From NCBI RefSeq assembly GCF_004359525.2, contig NZ_SCWC02000008.1, positions 21,649 to 85,648 on the forward strand: a DNA stretch of 64,000 bases. The letters are read 5' to 3'. The notes below the pieces were generated by a model. That model was not told the origin of the DNA, made no database searches, and saw only the letters and a list, made by a program, of their open reading frames with translations. Each line of letters begins with the position of its first letter. Within the stretch, counting starts at the first letter, position 1. This DNA is from Macrococcus equipercicus (GTDB taxonomy: Bacteria > Bacillota > Bacilli > Staphylococcales > Staphylococcaceae). Below, one piece after another: positions 8,373 through 16,626 of the stretch. The position numbers and the translations under genes are program-made.

Positions 8373-9680
8373 ATGAATAATAGCTCTGAACTCAAAAAGA
8401 GCATTGGCTTCTTTCCGGCACTGGCATTGGTGATGGGGACAGTCATCGGTTCAGGTGTGTTTTTTAAAGTATCGAATATTACAGAAGTGACAGGAAGTGC
8501 AGGACTGACACTGCTTGTCTGGCTGATCGGCGGCATTATTACTATATGCGCAGGACTCACAGCAGCGGAACTCGCTGCAGCTATCCCGGAGACGGGCGGC
8601 CTGACGACGTATTTAGAATATACTTACGGCAAGTTCTGGGGCTTCTTATCCGGCTGGGCACAGGCGTTCATTTACTTCCCGGCCAATGTCGCGGCCCAGG
8701 CCATCGTCTTTGCGACGCAGGTGATCAATCTGTTCCATCTGGCACCGACATTGTTGATTCCTATCGCTTTTGTCGCGGCGCTATCCATTTACTTGATCAA
8801 CATACTCGGCTCTAAAGCGGGCGGTATTCTGCAGTCGGTGACATTAGTGATCAAACTGATTCCGCTCATTTTAATCATTGTGTTCGGACTGATGCAGTCA
8901 GGGGACGTTCAGTTCTCATTATTCCCCGCTGCAGGCGCGAACAGCGGGCTGTTCACCGCCATCGGTGCCGGCTTGCTGGCGACAATGTTCGCTTATGACG
9001 GCTGGATTCATGTCGGCAATATTGCCGGGGAAATGAAGAATCCGAAGAAAGATTTACCGGCAGCGATTACAATCGGTCTTGGACTGGTCATGGCAATCTA
9101 CTTGCTGATCAATGCTGCATTTTTACTGACATTTCCGATCAGCGGACTCGCTGGCAATTTGAATGCCGCTACTGATACGGCGGTTAAGTTGTTCGGAGAA
9201 GCGGGCGGCAAGTTAATCACAATCGGCATTCTGATCTCTGTGTACGGCGCATTGAACGGCTATACAATGACTGGCATGCGTGTGCCTTATGCGATGGCGG
9301 AGAAAAGTATGCTGCCATGGAGTAAGCAGTTTATGAGTCTCACTAAAGCAGGCGCGCCGTGGTTCAGCGGTCTCATTCAGCTGATGATTGCGATGATTAT
9401 GGTATCACTCGGTGCCTTCGACTCGATTACTAATATGCTGGTCTTTGTTATCTGGCTCTTCTACTGCATGGCGTTTGTCGCAGTGTTTATACTGCGCAGA
9501 CGGGAACCACGTATGGAGCGCCCTTACAAAGTGCCGCTCTATCCAGTCATTCCAGGGATTTCACTAGTCGCAGGCGTTTATGTCATGATCAATACACTAG
9601 TCACACAGCCGGTTCTTGCTATTATAGGAATCGCTGTGACATTAATCGGTATACCGGTGTACTATTATAAGAAGAACTGA
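8373..9680 (+). CDS. APC-family amino acid permease (SteT-like)
   Basis: Integral membrane amino acid transporter or exchanger of 435 residues with about twelve hydrophobic segments. The first helix carries the APC substrate motif GTVIGSGVFF, followed by GLTAAELAAAIPETGGLTTYLEYTYG, typical of the LAT-like branch that includes Bacillus SteT. Start: ATG at 8373 with AGGAGG ten bases upstream. It is monocistronic and convergent with the threonine aldolase gene. The substrate, perhaps serine or threonine given the neighbour, is inference. Confidence 0.88.
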   Translation: MNNSSELKKSIGFFPALALVMGTVIGSGVFFKVSNITEVTGSAGLTLLVWLIGGIITICAGLTAAELAAAIPETGGLTTYLEYTYGKFWGFLSGWAQAFIYFPANVAAQAIVFATQVINLFHLAPTLLIPIAFVAALSIYLINILGSKAGGILQSVTLVIKLIPLILIIVFGLMQSGDVQFSLFPAAGANSGLFTAIGAGLLATMFAYDGWIHVGNIAGEMKNPKKDLPAAITIGLGLVMAIYLLINAAFLLTFPISGLAGNLNAATDTAVKLFGEAGGKLITIGILISVYGALNGYTMTGMRVPYAMAEKSMLPWSKQFMSLTKAGAPWFSGLIQLMIAMIMVSLGAFDSITNMLVFVIWLFYCMAFVAVFILRRREPRMERPYKVPLYPVIPGISLVAGVYVMINTLVTQPVLAIIGIAVTLIGIPVYYYKKN

Positions 9681-9691
9681 CAAGACTGCAT

Positions 9692-9734
9692 AAAAAATAC
9701 GGCTGCCTTCCGCGGAAAGCAGCCGTATTTTTTG
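9692..9734. terminator. Bidirectional terminator between permease and aldolase
   Basis: AAAAAATACGGCTGC pairs with GCAGCCGTATTTTTT, with CTTTCCGCGGAAAG-like pairing inside the loop. A and T runs on both sides serve the two convergent genes. Confidence 0.93.
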
Positions 9735-9750
9735 TGAGATAAAGTAAGTG

Positions 9751-10785
9751 CTATAACGCAGCAATGAAGCTGTTGATGTCTTCTTCTTTAGTCGACCAGC
9801 TCGTACAGATTCTGACTGCTTTTCTGCCGTCACCTGCTTCCTCCCATACATAGAAGGAGTAATGGTCATGCAGTTCTTTAATTTTGTCATCTTCTAATAT
9901 CGGGAAGATTTGATTCGTCGGTGAATCATATTTGAGCGCAATGCCTTTGTCCTTGAACGCGGCAAGCAGCAGTTCAGCCATACGGATAGCGTGATTTGAG
10001 ACGTCAAAGTACAGGTTATCTTCAAACAGCACTTTGAACTGCAGCCCGAGGAAGCGGCCTTTAGCGAGCATACCACCGCGCTGCTTCATAATATAGCGGA
10101 AATCTTCTTTAATATAGTCATGACTGATGACGATCGCTTCACCGAACATCGCGCCGACTTTTGTGCCACCGATATAGAATATATCTGTTAATGTCGTCAG
10201 GTCATGCAATGTCACATCGTTGGTTTTAGCAGCCATGCCGTAGCCAAGACGGGCACCATCGACCATTAAATAAAGGTTTTTAGCAAGGCAGACGTCTCTG
10301 ATTGCCTGCAGTTCAGCTTTTGTATAAAGTGTGCCGAGCTCAGTCGGCTGAGACAGATAGACGAGCTTCGGCTGCGGAATATGTTCATGGGTCGGGTCAT
10401 CCCAGTGATTCTGCACATAGCTTGCGATCTGGTCGGCATTGATTTTACCTTCTGTATTCTGCAGCTCCAGCACTTTATGGCCGGTCGATTCAATCGCACC
10501 TGTTTCATGGACAGCGATATGGCCGGAGTCCGCTGCCAGCACAGCTTGGTGCGGCCGCAAAATCGCAGAGATAATCGTTGTGTTGGCCTGCGTGCCGCCG
10601 ACCATAAAATGAACATCGACGTCCTCATTGGCACAATGTCTTTTAATATGCTCAGCTGCAAGCCTGCAGTACTCATCCTCGCCGTAACCCGGCAGCTGCA
10701 CTGTATTGGTCTTGACGAGTTCCTCAAGTATGAAAGGGTGCGCGCCCTCTGTATAATCATTATCAAATCTAATCATGTCATTCAC
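9751..10785 (-). CDS. Low-specificity L-threonine aldolase (beta-eliminating lyase family)
   Basis: PLP enzyme splitting L-threonine or allo-threonine into glycine and acetaldehyde. The 344-residue protein begins with the typical MIRFDNDYTEGAHP. It has VGGTQANTT, the PLP-stacking region HIAVHETGAIES, VDGARLGYG, and FYIGGTKVGAMFGEA with the likely PLP lysine. It ends WSTKEEDI as in the family. Start ATG at 10785. It faces an amino acid permease across a shared terminator. Related enzymes can act on phenylserine or other beta-hydroxy amino acids, so the exact substrate is uncertain. Confidence 0.9.
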   Translation of the reverse strand: MNDMIRFDNDYTEGAHPFILEELVKTNTVQLPGYGEDEYCRLAAEHIKRHCANEDVDVHFMVGGTQANTTIISAILRPHQAVLAADSGHIAVHETGAIESTGHKVLELQNTEGKINADQIASYVQNHWDDPTHEHIPQPKLVYLSQPTELGTLYTKAELQAIRDVCLAKNLYLMVDGARLGYGMAAKTNDVTLHDLTTLTDIFYIGGTKVGAMFGEAIVISHDYIKEDFRYIMKQRGGMLAKGRFLGLQFKVLFEDNLYFDVSNHAIRMAELLLAAFKDKGIALKYDSPTNQIFPILEDDKIKELHDHYSFYVWEEAGDGRKAVRICTSWSTKEEDINSFIAAL

Positions 10786-11014
10786 TCATTTCCTAAAAGG
10801 TAGTTTGCTGTTATGATTATATTATCATAAGATTCTGTATTTGATGATGCTGTTAAGCTGGACGGATTTAATGATAAGTCAAGAAACTTAAAACGTGACG
10901 TGCAAACTTAAATTCACGCATCGCGCTAATAAATACGACGATTGAGTTGACTGTTTTAGGGAATGAATAAGAATTGGCAATTAGACCATTACATATAAGA
11001 AAGAAGGAACTCAA

Positions 11015-12574
11015 GTGAACAAGAAAAATATATCTATCGGCACGGCAGTAGGTGTAGCAGCGCTTATGGCGAGTGTAGGAATAGCGATAGCGCAGAAGAA
11101 AGAACCTAGAACTGCTAAAGAATCATATGCAATGTACAATAGAGACCGTCTTGTTAAAGCTGCCTCAGACCAGCTGGAAGGTGTGAACCTCGAACTTGTC
11201 CGGTCAAAGGCGGAATTCATCATTGATCGTTCGGTTGAAGAAATACAGGACGCTATTCGGAACAATGAGCTGAACTATGAAATATTGACTGCGTTCTACT
11301 TGGATCGTATTTTGACGTTCGACCAGGCAGAGAATGGTATTAACGGGATTTCTGAGATTAATAGTGAAGCGCTGGAGCTTGCCCGCAAGTGCGATGCATC
11401 ACCAGTCGTTGAAAAAGGAATTCTGTTTGGTATTCCGGTGACAGTGAAAGAAAATATTAATACTTCTGATATGATTACAAGTGTCGGCACTTATATGATG
11501 CGGGACTATATCCCGGCAGAAGATGCTGACGTTGTAAAACGCTTGAAAGAAGCGGGCGCCATTATTATGGCGAAAACCAATTTATCTGAACTGGCGAACT
11601 ACATGTCGCCGAAGATGCCGAGCGGTTACAGTTCAAAACATGGTCAGACGCTTAATCCGTATAAGCCGCTTGAATTATCACCACTTGGTTCAAGTTCAGG
11701 TGCCGGGACAAGTACGACTGCTAATATCGGTGCTATTGCACTTGGTACAGAGACAACAGGTTCTATTGTCGCACCCGCTGCTTATACGTCAACAGTCGGC
11801 TTCAAGCCAAGCATCAACCGTACAGCAGGTGAAGGCGTCTTTCCGCTTGCGACGTCACTTGATGTCGTCGGGCCGATCACTAAATCAGTCACGGATGCAG
11901 TGTACGGCTACAACGCTATCACTGCCGACCGGTTAGACCGAATTGACATTGATGAAGTACGTGCAGGCAGCTTGAATAACAAACGCATCGGCGTGATTCA
12001 GGACGATCACGAGATGACGCAGCGCGCAATTGACTCATTGCGTCAGGCAGGCGCTGAAGTAATTGAACTGAAGTTCGACACATCAAATATTGATAATGTA
12101 CCGGTTATCAATGCTGAATTCGGCCCGGCGGTAGAGCGCTACGCGAAGCAGCACAGCCTGCCATTCAATACGCTGGATGAACTGATTGCCTACAATAAGG
12201 AAGATATGAAGACGCGCGGCAAATACGGTCAAGGGCACGTTGAAACAGCAGCAGCCGCTGACAATAATCAAAGGCTTGTTGATGAGACCATTCATCATGC
12301 GGCAAGCTATTATGATGACTTGATCGACCGTCATCAGCTGGACAGCGTTGCGTATCTTGATTACGCTGGCACACTCGTAACAGCAGTGGCAGGTTATCCG
12401 GAAATCTCAATCCCGCTTGGTGTTGATAAAGACGGGGCGCCGCATGGTCTGACGATTACAGCAGAGATGGATGAAGACGAGAAAGTACTGCAGCTCGGCT
12501 ACGCTTTTGAACAGCATCACCAAGGACGCCGCCGTTTGTCAGATGAAGAACTGAAAGCCAATTTAAAGCTATAA
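11015..12574 (+). CDS. Amidase-signature family protein with N-terminal export/anchor segment
   Basis: Predicted amide hydrolase of 519 residues. The Ser-cisSer-Lys triad is visible: Lys in PVTVKENIN, the Ser-rich SSSGAG loop, and GTETTGSIVAPA with the nucleophilic Ser. The last motif usually reads GTDTGGSIRxPA, so Arg is replaced by Val. A hydrophobic segment at about residues 6-26 ending AIAQKK looks like a signal peptide or anchor, unlike GatA. Start: GTG at 11015 with AAGAAGGA. It is a single gene converging on a Mur-ligase-like gene. The substrate is unknown; a cell-wall or peptide amide is speculation. Confidence 0.82.
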   Translation: MNKKNISIGTAVGVAALMASVGIAIAQKKEPRTAKESYAMYNRDRLVKAASDQLEGVNLELVRSKAEFIIDRSVEEIQDAIRNNELNYEILTAFYLDRILTFDQAENGINGISEINSEALELARKCDASPVVEKGILFGIPVTVKENINTSDMITSVGTYMMRDYIPAEDADVVKRLKEAGAIIMAKTNLSELANYMSPKMPSGYSSKHGQTLNPYKPLELSPLGSSSGAGTSTTANIGAIALGTETTGSIVAPAAYTSTVGFKPSINRTAGEGVFPLATSLDVVGPITKSVTDAVYGYNAITADRLDRIDIDEVRAGSLNNKRIGVIQDDHEMTQRAIDSLRQAGAEVIELKFDTSNIDNVPVINAEFGPAVERYAKQHSLPFNTLDELIAYNKEDMKTRGKYGQGHVETAAAADNNQRLVDETIHHAASYYDDLIDRHQLDSVAYLDYAGTLVTAVAGYPEISIPLGVDKDGAPHGLTITAEMDEDEKVLQLGYAFEQHHQGRRRLSDEELKANLKL

Positions 12575-12582
12575 CAACTAAC

Positions 12583-12621
12583 AGCAGTGATCAAGGACTC
12601 CCTTAATCACTGCCTCTTTTT
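12583..12621. terminator. Terminator between amidase and Mur ligase
   Basis: GCAGTGATCAAGG pairs with CCCTTAATCACTGC and a T run follows on the plus strand. It ends the amidase gene and may slow the convergent transcript. Confidence 0.85.
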
Positions 12622-14062
12622 AATGGTCACAGAGCAGCTGTTTAATATACTGCTGGTCATCATGCTCGATTGTGCTGCCTCTGAAATGCTGAGGCTCGTT
12701 GATGCCGGTAAGAAGTATAATATCTTCAGCAGGATCAGTCGCTTTGATCAGTTGACTGATCCCTTCTTTTCTTGATGGTGATGACAGAACATGGTCGCTG
12801 TTATAACAGTCAGTTAAATGGTCAATCATCGTCGTCATGATAGTCTCGGGCTCGACATAGCCTACCTGCTCAGCTGCCAGCATCAGCTGATGGACGCCCG
12901 GCGGCAGCTGTTTGACGGTCAGCATAATCTTATCAAACCCTCGTAAGCCGATGCCGGTCACCATGACATTCAAGTTTTTCTGTTGTCTTGCGGCATACTT
13001 CAGTGCGTTATGAATGGATTCATTGACGGCAACTGGCGTATGGGCGAAGTCGAGTATGAATTCATAGCCTTGAATGTCCAGCACTTCAAACCGGTGGACA
13101 GGCGGCTGCACTTCTCCCGCATATTTCAGCAGCTGATTAATAGGGAAGCCGAGTTTATGCAGCGCGAACACACTCGTTGAGATATTGATGTAATTATGTT
13201 CGCCGAAAAATGAAGGATAAAGGCGGTGCTGCTCGCTGCCGACCTTGAGATCGATGTAGTCATCGTGTAAGTTGAACTGATAATAAGTGTCTGCATTACT
13301 GGAAAAATGGAAAGGGCCTTGTGCAAGTGAATGATATTCTCGAGTATCCATATTGACGATGTTATCCTTGCTTAACGCATCAAGCCGCAATTTGGCTTGA
13401 AGATAAGAGGCCATCGTCCCGTGATATTCAAGATGTTCCGGACTGAAATTAGTGAAAACTGCGAGGTCATTACTGATGAAATCTGTACGCTGCTGGTCGA
13501 GTGCGATAGAAGTCGCTTCATAAACAATATAGTCATACGCTTCTTCCGCGAAATATTTGATGATCTCAGCCAGCTCGAAATACATCGGAGTTGTTTGAGT
13601 GGAATGATTAAAATCAAGCTTATGATAATGGCAGTCGAAAATACCAAGCGTGCCGATAATACCTGTCTTCTGGCCTGAACATGTCAGCAGTTTAGCGATC
13701 ATATGGCTTGTTGTCGTTTTACCGTTAGTACCGGTCACGGCGATGAATTTCAGGCGGCTGATAGCGTCATCGTAAAGCAGACGGATCAGCTGATTGGCCA
13801 CCGCCGCGAAGTCACTGACCACTACTACTGGAATGCTGCTTTCTGCTAAAGCTATGTCTGTAATGATAAGTGCCGGCTTTTTCGCGACCGCAAGTTCAGC
13901 GTAGTGAGCCGCCTGCTCAGAGGATTTCAGCATGAAGATACTTTCATTCGTGATGTCCTGATACATTGATACGATGTGCGGCGTAAAGCCATCATCAGGC
14001 TTTAGATTGTTGCTTGTAATGATGTACTCTTCGATAGTTGCAAGCATGATAGGTATATTCAT
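12620..14062 (-). CDS. MurE-like Mur ligase, divergent paralogue
   Basis: ATP-dependent amide ligase of the Mur family, 480 residues. The central domain has the P-loop VTGTNGKTTTSHMIAKLL and the MurE-type stretches STQTTP, YEATSIALDQQR and FTNFSPEHLEYHGTM. DFAHTPVA starts the C-terminal domain. The C-terminal region lacks a recognisable DNPR/DNPA-type motif, which in MurE selects the third stem-peptide residue, and reads GIGLRGFDKIML instead of the usual GxGGDRDxxKR. It may therefore add a different amino acid or act outside the main pathway. Start: ATG at 14062 with GGAGGG; an upstream in-frame TTG at 14074 precedes the RBS. Likely monocistronic. Confidence 0.8.
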   Translation of the reverse strand: MNIPIMLATIEEYIITSNNLKPDDGFTPHIVSMYQDITNESIFMLKSSEQAAHYAELAVAKKPALIITDIALAESSIPVVVVSDFAAVANQLIRLLYDDAISRLKFIAVTGTNGKTTTSHMIAKLLTCSGQKTGIIGTLGIFDCHYHKLDFNHSTQTTPMYFELAEIIKYFAEEAYDYIVYEATSIALDQQRTDFISNDLAVFTNFSPEHLEYHGTMASYLQAKLRLDALSKDNIVNMDTREYHSLAQGPFHFSSNADTYYQFNLHDDYIDLKVGSEQHRLYPSFFGEHNYINISTSVFALHKLGFPINQLLKYAGEVQPPVHRFEVLDIQGYEFILDFAHTPVAVNESIHNALKYAARQQKNLNVMVTGIGLRGFDKIMLTVKQLPPGVHQLMLAAEQVGYVEPETIMTTMIDHLTDCYNSDHVLSSPSRKEGISQLIKATDPAEDIILLTGINEPQHFRGSTIEHDDQQYIKQLLCDH

Positions 14063-14352
14063 ATAACCCTCCAAATTTATAGCATGGCATAAGGCACTGT
14101 TAAATCGACTTAGTATTTCAAGTATAAATTACTATTTAATAATATTATAGCTTATATAGACAGCTGTCAGATAATTTATATTTTCTGAATCCATTTTATA
14201 TTTATAGTTTTTTATGATGGAGTATGCTACAGCTGAGTAAAAATCTGCTATTACATTTTATTAAAATATAGTAAATATTGTAATATAAACTAAATGTAAA
14301 CTGTTATAACTTAATCAATGTCCACTAATTATTAAAGGCAGGTGAACTGATT

Positions 14353-14988
14353 ATGCTGGAGACAACAGAATTATACCAATTACTGTATCACCATATGGGA
14401 CCGCAAGGGTGGTGGCCGGCAGAAAGTGAAATTGAGATGATGCTCGGTGCCATTCTCGTGCAGAACACCAACTGGAATAATGTCGTAAAGTCACTCGCTA
14501 ATATCCGGCAGATGACAGCGTTTGATCGTTATAAACTTGCGGCACTCACTACGGACGAAATAGCTGAGTTGATTCGTCCGAGCGGCTACTATAAGAACAA
14601 ATCAAAAGCTGTGAAGACGCTGCTCGACTGGCTGGCACTATACGATTTTAATTACAGGCAGCTGTCAGATGATTACGGCACTGATTTGAGGAATGAACTG
14701 CTGAAGCTTCATGGCATCGGTCCTGAGACAGCGGATGTTCTTCTTGTCTACTTGTTTCATCGAGTCGAATTCATTCCTGACAGCTATACGAGGCGGCTCT
14801 ATGCCCGCCTCGGTTACAGCAATACTGACAGCTACAACAAGTTCAAACAAGAAGTCGTGCTGCCGGCTGACTTCACGTCAGAAGATGCCAAGGAATTTCA
14901 TGGGCTACTTGATGAATTCGGCAAGAAATATTTATCCAGCAGGTCAAAAGAGCGAGAGCACTTTTTGACTGAATACTTTATAAATTAA
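14353..14988 (+). CDS. HhH-GPD DNA glycosylase, MagIII/EndoIII-like without Fe-S cluster
   Basis: Base-excision repair glycosylase of 211 residues. The helix-hairpin-helix reads LLKLHGIGPETADVLL, and the catalytic Asp is in FIPDSYTRRLY. Where endonuclease III has a catalytic Lys (GRKTA) this protein has Glu (GPETA), suggesting a monofunctional glycosylase. There are no C-terminal cysteines for a 4Fe-4S cluster. These traits resemble 3-methyladenine glycosylases of the MagIII type. The 290 bases upstream are AT-rich, with no clear promoter that I could assign. The target base is inference. Confidence 0.82.
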   Translation: MLETTELYQLLYHHMGPQGWWPAESEIEMMLGAILVQNTNWNNVVKSLANIRQMTAFDRYKLAALTTDEIAELIRPSGYYKNKSKAVKTLLDWLALYDFNYRQLSDDYGTDLRNELLKLHGIGPETADVLLVYLFHRVEFIPDSYTRRLYARLGYSNTDSYNKFKQEVVLPADFTSEDAKEFHGLLDEFGKKYLSSRSKEREHFLTEYFIN

Positions 14989-15060
14989 TAAAAATTCCCT
15001 ATTGATGAAACCAGGTGATATAAGCAGGCAGTGAAGTTCTCGACCGATTTGTGAGAGCTC

Positions 15061-15092
15061 AGCATCTTTACATTTTTGTAGAGATGCTTTTT
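15061..15092 (+). terminator. Terminator after the HhH-GPD gene
   Basis: AGCATCTTTACA pairs with TGTAGAGATGCT around a T loop and is followed by five T. It lies just before the brnQ promoter, so it ends the preceding transcript; it is not an attenuator of brnQ. Confidence 0.85.
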
Positions 15093-15107
15093 CGGTTTAA
15101 AGTGTGA

Positions 15108-15136
15108 TTGACATTAATTTTTCGAAACATTATAAT
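15108..15136 (+). promoter_or_regulatory. Consensus sigma-A promoter of brnQ
   Basis: TTGACA at 15108-15113 and TATAAT at 15131-15136 are both perfect and separated by 17 bases. Transcription would start about 35 bases before the brnQ ATG. I see no T-box or leader peptide. A CodY site is possible but cannot be called by eye. Confidence 0.9.
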
Positions 15137-15178
15137 TTTTAGATAATTGTGTTCGCACTTAGTACTCAGGAGGAAGTC

Positions 15179-16474
15179 ATGAATAAAACAGTAGTTGTGT
15201 CAGGTTTAATGTTATTTTCACTATTTTTCGGGGCGGGTAATCTCATCTTTCCGCCGATGCTCGGGTACACAGCAGGTCAGCATCTCTGGATTGCGATGCT
15301 TGGCTTTGTAGTGACAGGTATACTGCTGCCGCTATTGACGGTCATTATCACCGCTTACTATGACGAGGGTGTAGAAGGTGCCGGTAATAAAGTTCACCCG
15401 GTATTCGGACTGATTTTTGCGATTGTCATCTACTTATCCATCGGAGCGTTATACGGCATTCCGAGAGCGGCGAATGTCGCCTACGAAATTGGTGTGAAAA
15501 GCATTTTCCCTGCTGCAGGTTATTGGCTGCTCATTGTTTTCTCGCTGCTGTTTTTTATCCTGGTCTATATCATCGCTTTGAATCCATCAAAGATGGCAGC
15601 GACACTCGGGAAAGTGCTGACACCTGTGCTGCTATTTGTCATCGCTTTACTCTCACTGTTTACGATAATGCATCCGGAACGCGCGCTGCAGCCTGCGCAT
15701 GGTAAGTATATTCATGCGCCGTTTGTATCTGGATTACTTGAAGGCTACTTTACGATGGATCTTGTCGCTGCGCTTGCGTTCTCGGTAGTAGTCGTCAATT
15801 CATTTAAATACGCAGGGATCACTGATAAGAAGCAGATTGTCATCAGTATTTTTAAGGCCGGTATCATTTCATCGTCACTGCTGCTGCTGATTTATTTGTC
15901 GCTTGCCTATATGGGCGGCACTTCAAGTGCTCATGCATTTAAAGACGGAACAGATATTTTAACGTATCAGTCACTCCGAAACTTCGGCAGCCTCGGTAAC
16001 CTGCTGTTTGCTGCGATTGTACTGCTTGCCTGTCTGACAACTTGTATCGGGCTCGTCAATGCCTGTGCTGAGTTTTTCCATAAAATTTACGGCAAGATTT
16101 CTTATCAGCGATGGGCACTCATTTTTTCTGTCATGGGCTTCTGTTTTACGACGCTTGGACTGGAGACAATATTAAGTCTTGCAGTGCCGCTGCTCATCTT
16201 TATCTATCCGGTGTCTATCGTTCTTGTCCTGCTGTCATGCGTCCAGGTCATCATTAAAGGACGGTCGAAATATTTGTTCATCCTGCCGGCTGCGGTCACG
16301 CTGCTTTTTTCAGTGCTGCAGATTATCGCGGAGCAGGTCGGATGGTTTCATGGATTCTATAATATGCTGCCGCTCTCATCACTTGGGCTTGCCTGGCTTG
16401 TTCCCTTCATGATATTCAGCTTTATCGGATTTATAATGGACCGTGTAATTCCTGCATCGCGTGTTGCTGCATAA
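15179..16474 (+). CDS. brnQ: Branched-chain amino acid transporter, LIVCS family
   Basis: Cation-coupled uptake of leucine, isoleucine and valine. The 431-residue membrane protein has about twelve hydrophobic segments. It starts with the family hallmark FSLFFGAGNLIFPPMLGYTAG and contains GALYGIPRAANVAYEIG. Start: ATG at 15179 with GGAGG at 15169-15173; an in-frame ATG at 15149 lies upstream of that RBS. It is transcribed alone from a strong promoter and closed by its own terminator. Staphylococci usually carry several brnQ copies, so which paralogue this is remains open. Confidence 0.92.
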   Translation: MNKTVVVSGLMLFSLFFGAGNLIFPPMLGYTAGQHLWIAMLGFVVTGILLPLLTVIITAYYDEGVEGAGNKVHPVFGLIFAIVIYLSIGALYGIPRAANVAYEIGVKSIFPAAGYWLLIVFSLLFFILVYIIALNPSKMAATLGKVLTPVLLFVIALLSLFTIMHPERALQPAHGKYIHAPFVSGLLEGYFTMDLVAALAFSVVVVNSFKYAGITDKKQIVISIFKAGIISSSLLLLIYLSLAYMGGTSSAHAFKDGTDILTYQSLRNFGSLGNLLFAAIVLLACLTTCIGLVNACAEFFHKIYGKISYQRWALIFSVMGFCFTTLGLETILSLAVPLLIFIYPVSIVLVLLSCVQVIIKGRSKYLFILPAAVTLLFSVLQIIAEQVGWFHGFYNMLPLSSLGLAWLVPFMIFSFIGFIMDRVIPASRVAA

Positions 16475-16483
16475 AATTAATAT

Positions 16484-16513
16484 AAGCCCATCCAGCCGCA
16501 GCCGGATGGGCTT
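16484..16513 (+). terminator. Terminator after brnQ
   Basis: AAGCCCATCC pairs with GGATGGGCTT; the following T tract is short (CTTCTTG). Confidence 0.8.
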
Positions 16514-16559
16514 CTTGTACTGTATAGGTATACAAAAATATGAAATTCGATTACAAAAT

Positions 16560-16585
16560 GTTTATTAATACCAAATAGAGGTTAT
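16560..16585 (+). promoter_or_regulatory. Possible sigma-B promoter of Mn-catalase
   Basis: GTTTAT and GGTTAT separated by 14 bases differ from the sigma-B consensus GTTTAA-N14-GGGTAT at one position each. The site lies 42 bases before the catalase ATG. In Bacillus the homologous gene ydbD belongs to the general stress regulon, which supports but does not prove this call. Confidence 0.45.
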
Positions 16586-16626
16586 GTATTAAAAGTACAA
16601 CGACTATATTCTTAGGAGGTTACTTT

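Noticed and set aside
10381..10803. Plus-strand open frame of 140 codons antisense to threonine aldolase
   Set aside because: It is a shadow of the strongly conserved aldolase frame, with no RBS and no recognisable protein features.
11015..14062. Cell-wall modification cassette of amidase plus Mur ligase
   Set aside because: The two genes are convergent with a terminator between them, so there is no operon evidence for a joint function.
15001..15150. T-box or other riboswitch upstream of brnQ
   Set aside because: No T-box sequence (AGGGTGGNACCGCG) is present, and the hairpin at 15061-15092 lies before the brnQ promoter, so it cannot attenuate brnQ.
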